DNA from: Planctomycetota bacterium
Lineage (GTDB): Bacteria > Planctomycetota > Planctomycetia > Planctomycetales > Planctomycetaceae
Length of the DNA: 8,419 nt
Assembly: GCA_023429275.1 (NCBI GenBank)
Contig: JAEYWB010000092.1
Coordinates: forward strand, 1-8,419
Direction of reading: 5' to 3'
Position numbers and translations under genes: made by a program. This document shows positions 1 to 6,541 of the stretch, piece by piece. A model generated the notes under the pieces. That model ran no database searches, had not been told where the DNA came from, and saw only the letters and a program-made list of their open reading frames with translations. Numbering within the stretch: position 1 is the first letter of the stretch; every line of letters begins with the position of its first letter.

Positions 1-800
1 ACTTCTCCAGGGATGTCGTCGAGATTGGTCTCCAGGAGCAGCACCTCGTCCCTCGTGCCATCCGTGGCGGACGGAGCCGCGACCGCGGTCCCGACGAACA
101 GCCGCAGGACGTTGGCCCGGTCGGGAAAATTCTTTGTCCCCGCCCCGTAGCCGATCCGGTCGATCTTCATCGCCGGCATCGGACCGAAGCGGCGCGCGCG
201 CGTCTTGACGATGGCGGCTCCTGTCGGCGTCGTCAGTTCGGCCTGGATCGGAACATCGACGAGCGGAATCCCCCGGAGAATCTCCGCCGTCCCTGGCGTC
301 GGAACGGGACAGAGCCCGTGGTCGATCCGGACGTAGCCTCGTCCGGTCGGGATCTTGCTGCAGACGACTTCGTCCACTCCCAGCAGGTCGAACCCGACCG
401 CGGCCCCGACGATATCGACGATCGAATCGATCGCCCCGACCTCGTGGAAGTGGATCTGCTCGAGAGTGCTCCCGTGGACCTTCGCCTCCGCTTCGCCGAT
501 CGCCCGGAAGATCTTCCGAGCGGTCTCCCGCTGGCGGTCGGTAAGGCCCGCCGCCTGCTCGAGGATCCGGACGATGTCGGTGTAGTGCCGGTGGGCATGC
601 TGTTCCGGATGCAGGACCTTGACGTAGGTCGCCCGGAAGGCCCCCTTCATGACGGTCTCGACCTTGAGCTCGACCCCCGGCAGGCCGAGGGAATCGATCG
701 CTCCCCGGAGAGCCGCCAGGTCAACTCCCGCGTCGAGCAGGGCGGCCAGGGTCATGTCGCCGCTGATCCCCGTACAGCATTCGAGGTAGGCGACGCGCAT
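1..800 (-). CDS. larC: LarC, nickel-pincer cofactor biosynthesis nickel insertase (3' end outside window)
   Basis: LarC inserts nickel, in a CTP-dependent reaction, into the pyridinium dithiocarboxylate precursor to make the nickel-pincer nucleotide cofactor of lactate racemase and related enzymes (family knowledge). The gene starts at an ATG at 800-798 and the translation begins MRVAYLECCTGISGDMTLAA, which is the LarC N-terminal signature (family form: YF.C.SGISGDM.LGAL.DAG). Further hallmarks are a His-rich stretch near residues 67-71 (HAHRHY), IHFHEVGAIDSIVDIVGA around 101-118, an AELTTPTGAAI segment around 188-198, and LLETNLDDIPGE at the window edge, matching the conserved E.N.DDM region. 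About 266 residues are visible of a family usually near 400, so the C-terminal part lies beyond position 1; nothing suggests a broken gene. In Lactiplantibacillus the gene is split by a programmed frameshift, but here it reads in one frame as far as it can be followed. No LarB or LarE gene is visible. The 138 bp separating it from the deacetylase upstream argues against tight coupling. Confidence 0.93.
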   Translation of the reverse strand, partial: MRVAYLECCTGISGDMTLAALLDAGVDLAALRGAIDSLGLPGVELKVETVMKGAFRATYVKVLHPEQHAHRHYTDIVRILEQAAGLTDRQRETARKIFRAIGEAEAKVHGSTLEQIHFHEVGAIDSIVDIVGAAVGFDLLGVDEVVCSKIPTGRGYVRIDHGLCPVPTPGTAEILRGIPLVDVPIQAELTTPTGAAIVKTRARRFGPMPAMKIDRIGYGAGTKNFPDRANVLRLFVGTAVAAPSATDGTRDEVLLLETNLDDIPGE

Positions 801-938
801 CGTGATGTGACTCCGGCACAGGGGTGGGTAGCTGACTCTCCGTGATGTAGCACCCGCCCTCTGGCGGAACAAGCGGCGCGATCAGCGTCGCGCGACGCAA
901 CTCTCCCCTCCTCGGCCGCCCGGTGTTCTTACGGACGG

Positions 939-1949
939 TCACGAATGAAATACGGTCGGCACCCGCGTCATCGACCGGAACGTCGGCAAGGAGCAGTCGA
1001 GCTCGATCGCCGTCCGCTTGATGTCGAAGCGGTTGGCGAGCTCAGGGACGAATCCACCGTAGTAGCTGAAGGCCCATCGGTAGCCGAGCTCCTCAGCGAC
1101 CTGCCAGCACGAGGCGTTGAAGGAATCGGGCTGGCCGACCGGATAGCTGATCGACTCGATCGGAATCGCCAGCTCGGTCTCGAGGCGGGCCTTGGACTCC
1201 CGCAGCTCGTGGCGGAGCTGCTCGTCGCCGACGCGGCTCAGCACTGGGTGGGTCACCGTGTGCGAGCCGATGTTCATTCCCCCGGCCGACATCTCGCGGA
1301 CCTGGTCCCACGTCATCCAGGTCCCCGACGCGACCGAGGCTGGGCAACGTCCTGAGCCGGTCTCGTCCGCGACGAAATCGAGGAACGGAGCCGTTCGCTC
1401 GACAGGGAGCGATTTGTAGGTCTTGAGCAGCCGACCGATCGTTGCCTGGCGGTTGGCCGGCACGAGACTGAGCGACTCTTCGAGCCAGCAGCCCGGTTCC
1501 ATCGCGGCCCGCGAGGTGCGATTGACCATCCAGGCGATCTCGTCCCACCAGGCGAGGTTCCGTTGATCGAGGAACCCGGTCGTCACGAAGAAGACCGCCG
1601 TCGCGTTGTGGGCGCGGAGGACCGGATACGCGAGCTCGTAGTTGTCGAGGTAGCCGTCGTCGAACGTCAGCATGATCGCCCGATGACGCCGCCGATGGAC
1701 CAGGAGGTCGTCGAGATCCCCGAGGCCGATGACGTCGAAGTTCTTCTTGACGAACCGCACCTGCTGGTCGAAGTCCTCCGCCGTCGCACTCCAGATGTCG
1801 TGGTCGAAGAGGCTCTCGCCCGGATGCCCGACGCGGTGGTAGTTCAGGGCGAGCAGCCCCTTCCATCCGCGGGCGAGGTCGACCAGCCGCGCCAGTCCGG
1901 CGGCGTCCGCCATCTGGGCAAGAAGACGTCGTTTCGGCGATAGACTCAC
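939..1949 (-). CDS. NodB-type polysaccharide deacetylase
   Basis: This is a carbohydrate esterase 4 / NodB-fold enzyme that should remove acetyl groups from a surface or extracellular polysaccharide using a divalent metal. With the GTG at 1949 as start it has 336 residues. Visible motifs are LNYHRVG near residue 35, motif 1 TFDDGY at about 95-100 (first Asp catalytic base, second metal ligand) and motif 2 SHTVTHP at about 229-235 (two metal-binding His). Motif 3 is a variant, SYPVGQP near 268, lacking the Arg of the classical RxPxG form; subfamilies linked to exopolysaccharide loci often read this way. I see no signal peptide, so it may act in the cytoplasm or be exported by another route. 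The GTG at 1949 has GAGG six bases upstream and begins just before the family-like KRRLLA segment. A GTG at 2027 (362 aa) and an ATG at 1913 are alternatives. The substrate cannot be read from the sequence. Confidence 0.9.
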   Translation of the reverse strand: MSLSPKRRLLAQMADAAGLARLVDLARGWKGLLALNYHRVGHPGESLFDHDIWSATAEDFDQQVRFVKKNFDVIGLGDLDDLLVHRRRHRAIMLTFDDGYLDNYELAYPVLRAHNATAVFFVTTGFLDQRNLAWWDEIAWMVNRTSRAAMEPGCWLEESLSLVPANRQATIGRLLKTYKSLPVERTAPFLDFVADETGSGRCPASVASGTWMTWDQVREMSAGGMNIGSHTVTHPVLSRVGDEQLRHELRESKARLETELAIPIESISYPVGQPDSFNASCWQVAEELGYRWAFSYYGGFVPELANRFDIKRTAIELDCSLPTFRSMTRVPTVFHS

Positions 1950-2419
1950 GAGCAGCCTCGGATGTGGCGTATTGCGATGCGAATTCGACAAGGTCGGCCA
2001 CACGATCGTGGACGCCCCGGTGTTCACGGCTGGAGTCGTGACTCAGCCGATCGGCCGGTCCTTGCCAGCGTCCGGGTCAAGCGGCCGGAAATCGTCCCGC
2101 AGCAGATCGCCCCAACCGCCCCGCACGTGTGACACAGCCATAGGATGGCACGGTCGGCGCGGTCGCGATGGCCCAACGGCTGGCAGGCGGGGGAGTTGCG
2201 GGGAATCCACAGCCGGACATCGGACTGCGCGGCCCCGTCCGGTCGGCGCGATTGCTCCGTTCCGAGCGCCCGTTCCGATTCCATCGGCCTGTTGACTTCA
2301 GGCATCATCGCCGGATCTAGGCATCAGCCGTCGAAAAGTGCATAACACACCGAGAGATGCGGACCGCCGCTGACGGTCCGGTGGTCATCGCCTCTTCGAA
2401 CTTCCCCTGGACGCCGCAC
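1950..2419. other. Divergent intergenic region between deacetylase and TIM-barrel gene
   Basis: About 470 bp lie between the two divergent start codons (about 330 bp if the more distal starts are used). It must hold promoters for both genes, but none stands out. A TTGACT at 2292-2297 looks like a -35 box for the rightward gene, but the sequence 17 bases on (ATCTAG) is a poor -10. A CATAAC at 2341-2346 is a fair -10 without a good -35. An inverted repeat CCGGAC (2213-2218) / GTCCGG (2237-2242) is short and could be chance in GC-rich DNA. The open frames here have no recognisable protein character, so I call none. Confidence 0.5.
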
Positions 2420-3364
2420 ATGCTCGCCCACTCCCATGTCTCGCGCCGACAGTTCCTTCGGGCCGCCGCCGCCATGGCGGGCGCGGGCCCGCTCGCGGCA
2501 CTCCGCGCGGAGTCGGGCAGCGGAGGGATGACGCTCAGCATCGGCAACTACGGCATGAAGTCCCTGAAGCTGGAAGCGGCGATCGATGCGATCGCCCGCA
2601 TCGGGTACGACGGAACCGAGATCGCCACGATGCCGGAGTGGGACTCGACCCCGGCGAAGATGCCATCCGGCCGCCGCGCCGAGATCCGCAAGCGTCTGGC
2701 GGACAAGGGACTCAAGCTGACGGCCCTCATGGAACACCTGCCGCCGAGTGCCGATGACAAACAGCATACGGCCTCCCTCGAGCGGCTGCGGGGTGTGATC
2801 GCCATGAGCCACGACCTCGTCCCCGGGGCCCCGCCTCTGATCCAGACGGTCCTCGGAGGGGGAAAGTGGGAGATGGTCCGGACGATGCTCCGCGACCGCC
2901 TGGCGGACTGGGTGAAGCTGGCGGATGAGACCGCGACGACGATCGCGATCAAGCCGCACCGCGGCGGAGGAATGTCGAAACCGGCCGACGCCATCTGGCT
3001 GTTCGAACAGCTTGGAAAGCCGGCTCGCCTGCGGATGGTGTACGACTACAGCCACTACGCCTACCGGGATCTCTCGATCGACGACACCGTCCGCGAGTCG
3101 CTCCCCTGGACGGCTCACATGGCGGTGAAGGACGCCATCAAGACCGGCGACAGGATCGGCTTCGATCTGCCGGGGACTTCGGGGGCGATCGACTTTGCCC
3201 GCCTCGTGCGGCTGTTCTTCGACGGGGGCTACCGGGGAGATGTCTGCTGCGAAGTGAGTTCCCAGGTCTCCAGCCGGTCGGACTACGATCCGATCGCCGC
3301 AGCGGAGAAGTCCTACGCCGCGATGGCGAAGGTGTTCGAGAGCGCCGGGATCAAGAGAGGTTGA
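2420..3364 (+). CDS. Tat-exported sugar phosphate isomerase/epimerase-like TIM barrel
   Basis: The protein (314 aa from the ATG at 2420) belongs to the AP-endonuclease-2-like TIM-barrel superfamily, whose members include sugar epimerases, isomerases and dehydratases. Its N-terminus carries a twin-arginine signal, SRRQFLRAA at residues 8-16, followed by an Ala-rich hydrophobic stretch, so it should be exported folded. Barrel landmarks are IGYDGTEIATMPEW (about 61-74), a KPHRGG strand end (178-183), YDYSHY (208-213, Asp and His as metal ligands), HMAVKD (233-238) and CCEVSSQ ending the last strand (Glu 278). In many relatives the KPH position reads E-x-H, so the Lys suggests a variant metal site. 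An ATG at 2357 in frame would add 21 residues before the Tat motif; I prefer 2420 because it leaves a short n-region, though neither start has a clear Shine-Dalgarno site. The gene stands alone, divergent from the deacetylase and convergent with the glycosyltransferase. The substrate is unknown. Confidence 0.85.
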   Translation: MLAHSHVSRRQFLRAAAAMAGAGPLAALRAESGSGGMTLSIGNYGMKSLKLEAAIDAIARIGYDGTEIATMPEWDSTPAKMPSGRRAEIRKRLADKGLKLTALMEHLPPSADDKQHTASLERLRGVIAMSHDLVPGAPPLIQTVLGGGKWEMVRTMLRDRLADWVKLADETATTIAIKPHRGGGMSKPADAIWLFEQLGKPARLRMVYDYSHYAYRDLSIDDTVRESLPWTAHMAVKDAIKTGDRIGFDLPGTSGAIDFARLVRLFFDGGYRGDVCCEVSSQVSSRSDYDPIAAAEKSYAAMAKVFESAGIKRG

Positions 3365-3413
3365 GCGGTCCGCGGGAGCATCAGATTCCAACGGGATCGG
3401 CGAGGCCTTCTGC

Positions 3414-4577
3414 TCAGGCAGGCGCCGTACCGAGCACGCTCGCGTACACCTCGCGAATCCGGCGGGTCATGAACTCGTGGCGGAACTGGTCGGTGAACCG
3501 TCTCCGCCCCGTCTCGCCAAATTGCCGTCGCATCTCTGGGGACTCCGCTAGCACACAGATGGCGTCGCGGAGCGGCTCAATGGAATCTCGCGGCAGGAGG
3601 AATCCGGTCTCGCCCGAGACGACGACTTCGCGGGCTCCTCCGACGTCGTACGTGACGACCGGCTTTCCGGCGATCAGGCCTTGCGGGAGCACACGGGCCA
3701 GTCCTTCCCACTGGCTCGTATGGGCGACGATGTCCATCGCCCCGATCAGTTCCGGAATCCGCGTCGGCGGGACGAGTCCCGAGAAGAGGAAATGATTCGA
3801 GAGGCCCATCGCCGCGATCTCGGCTTCGTACCTTCCTCGCAGGATGCCGTCCCCGACGAACAGGAATTTCACTTTCGGACACCGCTCAACCACCTGCTTC
3901 GCGACCGCGAGAAGGAATTCGTGCCCCTTCAGGGTGAACAGCCGGGCGATCTTGCCGACGACGATGTCGTCGGGCGCGAGGCCGAGTTCCCGACGGATCT
4001 CCTCGCGAGACCGGGGAGGATTGAGAAACGGCTCGACGTCGAAGCCGCTGTAGATCGTCGTGAACCGGTCGCGCGGGGCGACCCCTTCGCGAACGTATTC
4101 GTCAGTCATGGCGTCGGCGACGGAGATGAACCGTGCGGTCCGACGGGCCGCCCACTTCTCGGCGGCGACGTAGCTTCGGTACGCGATGGCCCGCTGGCCG
4201 TAGTGAAAGGCCGCTCCGTGAATGGTATGGACGCACGGGATTCCGGCCTTGGCCGCGGCGGCCCGGCCGAGGATTCCCGCCTTCGCGCTGTGCGTATGGA
4301 CAACCTGGGGGCGAATTTCCCGCAGGAGGGAGACCAGCCGCCGGTAGGCCCGCCAGTCGGTCCAGGGGCGGATGCTGCGTGTCAGCTCGGGGATGACCCG
4401 GAAGTCATATCCACCGTTGCGAGCGCGATCCTCAAGAGAGCCCTCGGGGCCGAGGCCCGGTCCGGTGATGAGCGACACCTCATCGCCGAACAACCGGTGC
4501 TGGTCCTCGACATTGTGGAGCGTGTTTTCCTGAGCTCCGCCAATGATGAGCCTGGTAATGATGTGGGCAACGCGCAT
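3414..4577 (-). CDS. GT4-family (GT-B fold) glycosyltransferase
   Basis: This is a retaining glycosyltransferase of CAZy family GT4, expected to add a sugar from a nucleotide-sugar donor to a surface polysaccharide, lipid carrier or small molecule at the inner face of the membrane. From the ATG at 4577 it is 387 aa, a normal length. The N-terminal Rossmann half begins MRVAHIITRLIIGGAQ with the family's Gly-Gly acceptor-side loop at 13-14, then VVHTHSAKAGILGR (92-105) and HTIHG (117-121). The donor half has GKIARLFTLKGHE (208-220), VGDG (241-244) and EGLARVLPQGLIAGKPVV (291-308). The classical EX7E motif reads EX7Q here (Glu 291, Gln 299), a variant I associate with one GT4 branch. An in-frame upstream start at 4658 would add 27 residues of non-family sequence, so 4577 is preferred. 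Its 3' end faces the TIM-barrel gene across 49 bp with no evident terminator. The specific sugar cannot be told. Confidence 0.92.
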   Translation of the reverse strand: MRVAHIITRLIIGGAQENTLHNVEDQHRLFGDEVSLITGPGLGPEGSLEDRARNGGYDFRVIPELTRSIRPWTDWRAYRRLVSLLREIRPQVVHTHSAKAGILGRAAAAKAGIPCVHTIHGAAFHYGQRAIAYRSYVAAEKWAARRTARFISVADAMTDEYVREGVAPRDRFTTIYSGFDVEPFLNPPRSREEIRRELGLAPDDIVVGKIARLFTLKGHEFLLAVAKQVVERCPKVKFLFVGDGILRGRYEAEIAAMGLSNHFLFSGLVPPTRIPELIGAMDIVAHTSQWEGLARVLPQGLIAGKPVVTYDVGGAREVVVSGETGFLLPRDSIEPLRDAICVLAESPEMRRQFGETGRRRFTDQFRHEFMTRRIREVYASVLGTAPA

Positions 4578-4677
4578 GACCGACCATGACCGGCTTCCCT
4601 CGTTGTACGACCTCGCCCGGCAACGAAGTCGCAAACCGGCGTGTGGAACGCCGCGCAATGCTCCGGTGCGGCGGGGG

Positions 4678-4706
4678 TGAATTCAACTCCACCACGGCCG
4701 AATTCA
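4678..4706. promoter_or_regulatory. Possible operator: TGAATTC-N15-GAATTCA inverted repeat
   Basis: TGAATTC at 4678-4684 and GAATTCA at 4700-4706 form a perfect 7-bp inverted repeat with arm centres 22 bp apart, roughly two helical turns. It lies about 100 bp upstream of the glycosyltransferase start and about 75 bp upstream of the candidate rightward -35. This geometry suits a dimeric regulator, but the arms are dominated by the self-complementary GAATTC, so chance is a real alternative. Confidence 0.2.
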
Positions 4707-4779
4707 TCACGTGAGATTCATGTGTTCTCCGGCGGTGGGAGGTGCCGATCAAACGACGTATTCGATCTTCGGAACCTTC

Positions 4780-4808
4780 ATGACGGTTTCAGGTTAAAGG
4801 TGTACGAT
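4780..4808 (+). promoter_or_regulatory. Candidate sigma-70-like promoter for the Spy-like gene
   Basis: ATGACG at 4780-4785 (four of six matches to TTGACA) and TACGAT at 4803-4808 (four of six to TATAAT) are separated by 17 bases. Transcription would start near 4815 and leave a leader of about 70 bases before the GTG at 4884. The match is moderate and untested. Confidence 0.3.
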
Positions 4809-4871
4809 CGCCGCCCCGTGGCGTGTCGATCAGTCGGCCTGTCCCCTCATCCTTGTCCCCCTCGCCTTGTT

Positions 4872-4877
4872 GGGAGA
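4872..4877 (+). promoter_or_regulatory. Ribosome binding site deciding the GTG start at 4884
   Basis: GGGAGA sits six bases before the GTG at 4884. It supports this start over upstream in-frame ATGs, together with the signal peptide that begins exactly at the GTG. Confidence 0.6.
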
Positions 4878-4883
4878 ATTTCC

Positions 4884-5606
4884 GTGAGAATTCATTCTCT
4901 TCTCGTCTGTTCCGCATTGTTTCTGGCGACGCCAGTGTTTGCCCAGCCGGGTGGCGGCCGCGGCGGATTCGGCGGAGGCCGAGGCTTCGGAGGCGGGGGC
5001 GTGGGCGGCCTCGTCGGAATCGCCGAAGTCCAGAAGGAGCTCGGCATCACGGACGATCAGAAGGCCGAGATCACCAAGGTCCTCGAAGAGAGCCGTCCGA
5101 TGCGGGGAGCCGGCGGGGGCTTCAATCGCGAAGAGTTCCAGAACCTGAGCCAGGAGGAGCGGACGAAGCGTTTCGAAGAGATGCGCAAGCAGGGTGAAGA
5201 GACCGCCAGGAAGGTCGAAGAGAAGGTCAAGGGAGTACTCAACGAACAGCAGTGGACGCGGCTGAGCGAGCTCCGGATCCAGCGTGAAGGGATCAGCGCC
5301 CTGTCGCGTGCCGAGGTCGCCGAGAAGCTCGGCCTGTCGGATGAGCAGAAGAAGGAAATCGCCAAGCTCAACGAATCGCTCCGTCCGGCCTTCGGTCGCG
5401 GCGGCCCGGGCGGCGGAGACCGTCCGAACTTTGAAGAGATCCGCGCCCAGCGCGAAAAGGCCCAGAAGGATATCCTCGCCGTCCTGAGCGAGGACCAGAA
5501 GGAGACCTTCGAGAAGATGCAGGGGGCGAAGTTCGAATTCCCGCGTCCGAACTTTGGCGGCGGTCAGGGTGGCGGAAATCGCCGTCCGAGCCGCGATAAC
5601 AACTAG
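4884..5606 (+). CDS. Exported glycine-rich Spy/LTXXQ-like protein
   Basis: The 240-residue product starts at GTG 4884 and has a clear signal peptide (hydrophobic LLVCSALFLA, then TPVFA before QPGGG; cleavage probably after residue 20). The mature protein has a Gly/Arg/Phe-rich segment (about 22-43), charged helical segments, and a second Gly-rich tail (about 224-231) ending RRPSRDNN. Two internal repeats are visible: VQKELGITDDQKAEI at 49-63 and VAEKLGLSDEQKKEI at 145-159, each followed later by a VL.E.Q segment (118-123 and 200-205). The LT/LSDxQK helices resemble LTXXQ/Spy-CpxP-type periplasmic proteins, which in proteobacteria act as envelope-stress chaperones; chaperone function here is only inference. 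The stop TAG (5604-5606) is part of the CTAG copied by the insertion sequence just downstream, so the gene is intact but its native 3' flank has been displaced. It is convergent with the membrane protein gene at 6672-7871. Confidence 0.85.
   Translation: MRIHSLLVCSALFLATPVFAQPGGGRGGFGGGRGFGGGGVGGLVGIAEVQKELGITDDQKAEITKVLEESRPMRGAGGGFNREEFQNLSQEERTKRFEEMRKQGEETARKVEEKVKGVLNEQQWTRLSELRIQREGISALSRAEVAEKLGLSDEQKKEIAKLNESLRPAFGRGGPGGGDRPNFEEIRAQREKAQKDILAVLSEDQKETFEKMQGAKFEFPRPNFGGGQGGGNRRPSRDNN
5603..5606. repeat. Target-site duplication CTAG, left of IS
   Basis: CTAG directly precedes the left terminal inverted repeat and is repeated at 6542-6545 after the right one. It also supplies the TAG stop of the Spy-like gene. 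Because CTAG is self-complementary, the true duplication could instead be TA with two more bases assigned to each IS end. Confidence 0.75.
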
Positions 5607-5621
5607 GCTCTGTTTGAAAAC
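5607..5621 (+). repeat. Left terminal inverted repeat of the IS
   Basis: GCTCTGTTTGAAAAC, identical to the reverse complement of 6527-6541. Beyond 15 bases the two ends diverge. The transposase stop codon (5627-5629) lies six bases inside this repeat. Confidence 0.92.
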
Positions 5622-5626
5622 CGAGT

Positions 5627-6118
5627 TTAGGCGAAAAGAGCCTTCATGTACCGCTGGGTGAAGGCGATGCGAAGCATGCCCCCGAAGTTCTTGGCAGACT
5701 TCTCGAATCGCGAGAACACCCGGCGGTACTCCTTCAGCCAGCCAATGACGCGTTCGACGATGTTGCGACGCCGATAGAGCTCGCGGTCGAACTCCACGCG
5801 GCGAGCGGAGCGATTCTCGTTCTCCCTGGAAGGGATGACGGGAGTGATGTTCAGTGCGAGCAGGTAAACGTCGATCCAGTCCGCCCGGTATCCCTTGTCC
5901 CCGGACAGCGCCACCGGCCAGGCGACCGGTTCACCCTCGCTGTCCGTCAGGTTGTTGGCTGTCATCAGGACAGCATCGACCACGGTCGAGTCGTGGACCT
6001 GTCCACCCGTCAGATGGAATCCAAGAGGATGGCCGTTCGCGTCGACGAGCAAGTGGATTTTCGTGGTAAATCCCCCGCGAGAGCGTCCCAACGCATGGTC
6101 GGCCGGCTCGTCTTGATC
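5627..6118 (-). CDS. IS5-family transposase, orfB (catalytic C-terminal part)
   Basis: This frame encodes the C-terminal part of the DDE transposase. It is entered by a -1 shift at 6118; read alone, its first ATG is at 6091 (154 aa). Frame and sequence run on smoothly upstream of that ATG (DQDEPADHALGRSRGG), which matches the family and shows that translation normally arrives from orfA. Visible motifs are GRSRGGFTTKIHLLVDA, GDKGYRAD with the second catalytic Asp (residue 65 from the ATG), and YRRRNIVERVIGWLK (106-120) with the catalytic Glu 113 in the Y-(2)-R-(3)-E-(6)-K signature. The C-terminus FTQRYMKALFA is complete. The fused transposase would be about 278 aa, normal for the family. Confidence 0.92.
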   Translation of the reverse strand, partial: DQDEPADHALGRSRGGFTTKIHLLVDANGHPLGFHLTGGQVHDSTVVDAVLMTANNLTDSEGEPVAWPVALSGDKGYRADWIDVYLLALNITPVIPSRENENRSARRVEFDRELYRRRNIVERVIGWLKEYRRVFSRFEKSAKNFGGMLRIAFTQRYMKALFA

Positions 6119-6462
6119 CCCTTTTTACCGCCGCCTGCGGCACATCGATGAGCCCGTACGATGGTCCCATCAATACACCACAGTTCGCTCGAAAGGCTCC
6201 CCTGGTCGACCACGCTGTGCGTCAGTCGATCCACGACCTTTTGAAGCGTTCCATTTTCATTCCAGAGGTCGAACCAGCCGTAGATGGTTCGCCACTTGCC
6301 CATCGACTCGGGTATATCCCGCCACTTGGCGCCGGTGTTGTTGAGCCAGATGATCCCGTCCAGTGCCTGTCGCGCCGGCATCGGGGGTCGCCCGGTGACG
6401 GCCGGTTCCGGAAACAGATCCGAGATCAGTGCCCACTGCTCGTCGGTCAACGCATGCCGCAT
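6010..6462 (-). CDS. IS5-family transposase, orfA (N-terminal part, DUF4096-like)
   Basis: The 150-residue frame begins MRHALTDEQWALISDLFPEP and continues with GRPPMPARQALDGIIWLNNTG and KWRDIPESMGKWRTIYGWF, the DUF4096-type N-terminal region used for DNA binding in IS5-family transposases. WCIDGTIVRAHR holds the first catalytic Asp (residue 98). After about residue 115 the frame leaves family sequence and reads an out-of-frame tail to its stop at 6010, so the unshifted product is non-catalytic and could act as a regulator, as proposed for other two-frame IS elements. A good Shine-Dalgarno site (GGAGG, 6471-6475) lies eight bases upstream of the ATG. The promoter is presumably in the 65 bp between the ATG and the right IS end. 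Confidence 0.92.
   Translation of the reverse strand: MRHALTDEQWALISDLFPEPAVTGRPPMPARQALDGIIWLNNTGAKWRDIPESMGKWRTIYGWFDLWNENGTLQKVVDRLTHSVVDQGSLSSELWCIDGTIVRAHRCAAGGGKKGIKTSRPTMRWDALAGDLPRKSTCSSTRTAILLDSI
6118..6124 (-). promoter_or_regulatory. Probable programmed -1 frameshift site, A_AAG_GGG
   Basis: On the minus strand the orfA codons AAG (114) and GGG (115), preceded by A, form the heptamer A AAG GGG of the X XXY YYZ type. A one-base backward slip re-pairs both tRNAs and continues in the orfB frame with GAT. In the -1 frame a TAA stop overlaps the preceding GGT-AAA codons, so the shift must occur within these few bases. This fits the placement expected of a programmed site. Confidence 0.7.
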
Positions 6463-6470
6463 CGCTGGTC

Positions 6471-6475
6471 CCTCC
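6471..6475 (-). promoter_or_regulatory. Ribosome binding site of transposase orfA
   Basis: GGAGG on the minus strand, eight bases before the ATG at 6462, supports that start. Confidence 0.6.
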
Positions 6476-6526
6476 CTGGGTCAACAACGCCCAGCATCCA
6501 GTAATGGCCCGACCAGCGGAAGATCA

Positions 6527-6541
6527 GTTTTCAAACAGAGC
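6527..6541 (-). repeat. Right terminal inverted repeat of the IS
   Basis: GTTTTCAAACAGAGC on the plus strand, a perfect reverse complement of the left end at 5607-5621, followed directly by the second CTAG copy. Confidence 0.92.

Larger units (their letters stand above)
4578..4883. other. Divergent intergenic region between glycosyltransferase and Spy-like gene
   Basis: This 306-bp region must carry promoters for both flanking genes. It contains a candidate rightward sigma-70-type promoter (4780-4808) and a 7-bp inverted repeat (4678-4706), listed separately. An open frame runs into the Spy-like gene from 4641, but its residues before the signal peptide look like translated non-coding DNA. 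For the leftward gene I see no convincing promoter. Confidence 0.5.
5607..6541 (-). mobile_element. IS5-family insertion sequence, apparently intact (935 bp)
   Basis: The element is bounded by a perfect 15-bp terminal inverted repeat, GCTCTGTTTGAAAAC, at 5607-5621 and, inverted, at 6527-6541, with CTAG on both outer sides. It carries two overlapping minus-strand frames giving a DDE transposase through a probable -1 frameshift, typical of the IS5 family (the IS427-like group by organisation). The catalytic triad and the Y-(2)-R-(3)-E-(6)-K signature are all present, so it should be able to move or have moved recently. It sits at the stop codon of the Spy-like gene, between that gene and a 134-bp palindrome. 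The group assignment rests on architecture and motifs only. Confidence 0.93.

Noticed and set aside
318..845. Plus-strand open frames opposite larC
   Set aside because: The minus-strand frame reads clear LarC motifs continuously from 800 to the edge, so these are shadows.
876..893. Hairpin GCGCGA-TCAGCG-TCGCGC between the deacetylase and larC as a terminator
   Set aside because: The 6-bp stem is perfect, but no T-run follows on the minus strand, and short GC stems are common here.
1093..2001. 302-codon minus-strand open frame in another phase of the deacetylase
   Set aside because: Arg/Pro-rich translation, while the overlapping frame carries the NodB motifs.
2024..2308. Small open frames in the 1950-2419 intergenic region
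   Set aside because: No ribosome site, no recognisable motif, and residue use typical of non-coding GC-rich DNA.
2324..3391. 355-codon minus-strand open frame
   Set aside because: Antisense to the Tat-signal TIM-barrel gene; the translation is rich in Arg, His and Asp with no recognisable domain.
3681..4589. 302-codon plus-strand open frame
   Set aside because: It lies opposite the GT4 gene, whose motifs are unmistakable. Long antisense frames are expected in GC-rich DNA.
5627..6462. Transposase as a frameshifted pseudogene
   Set aside because: The break coincides with a slippery heptamer typical of two-frame IS5 elements, and all catalytic residues and both ends are intact.
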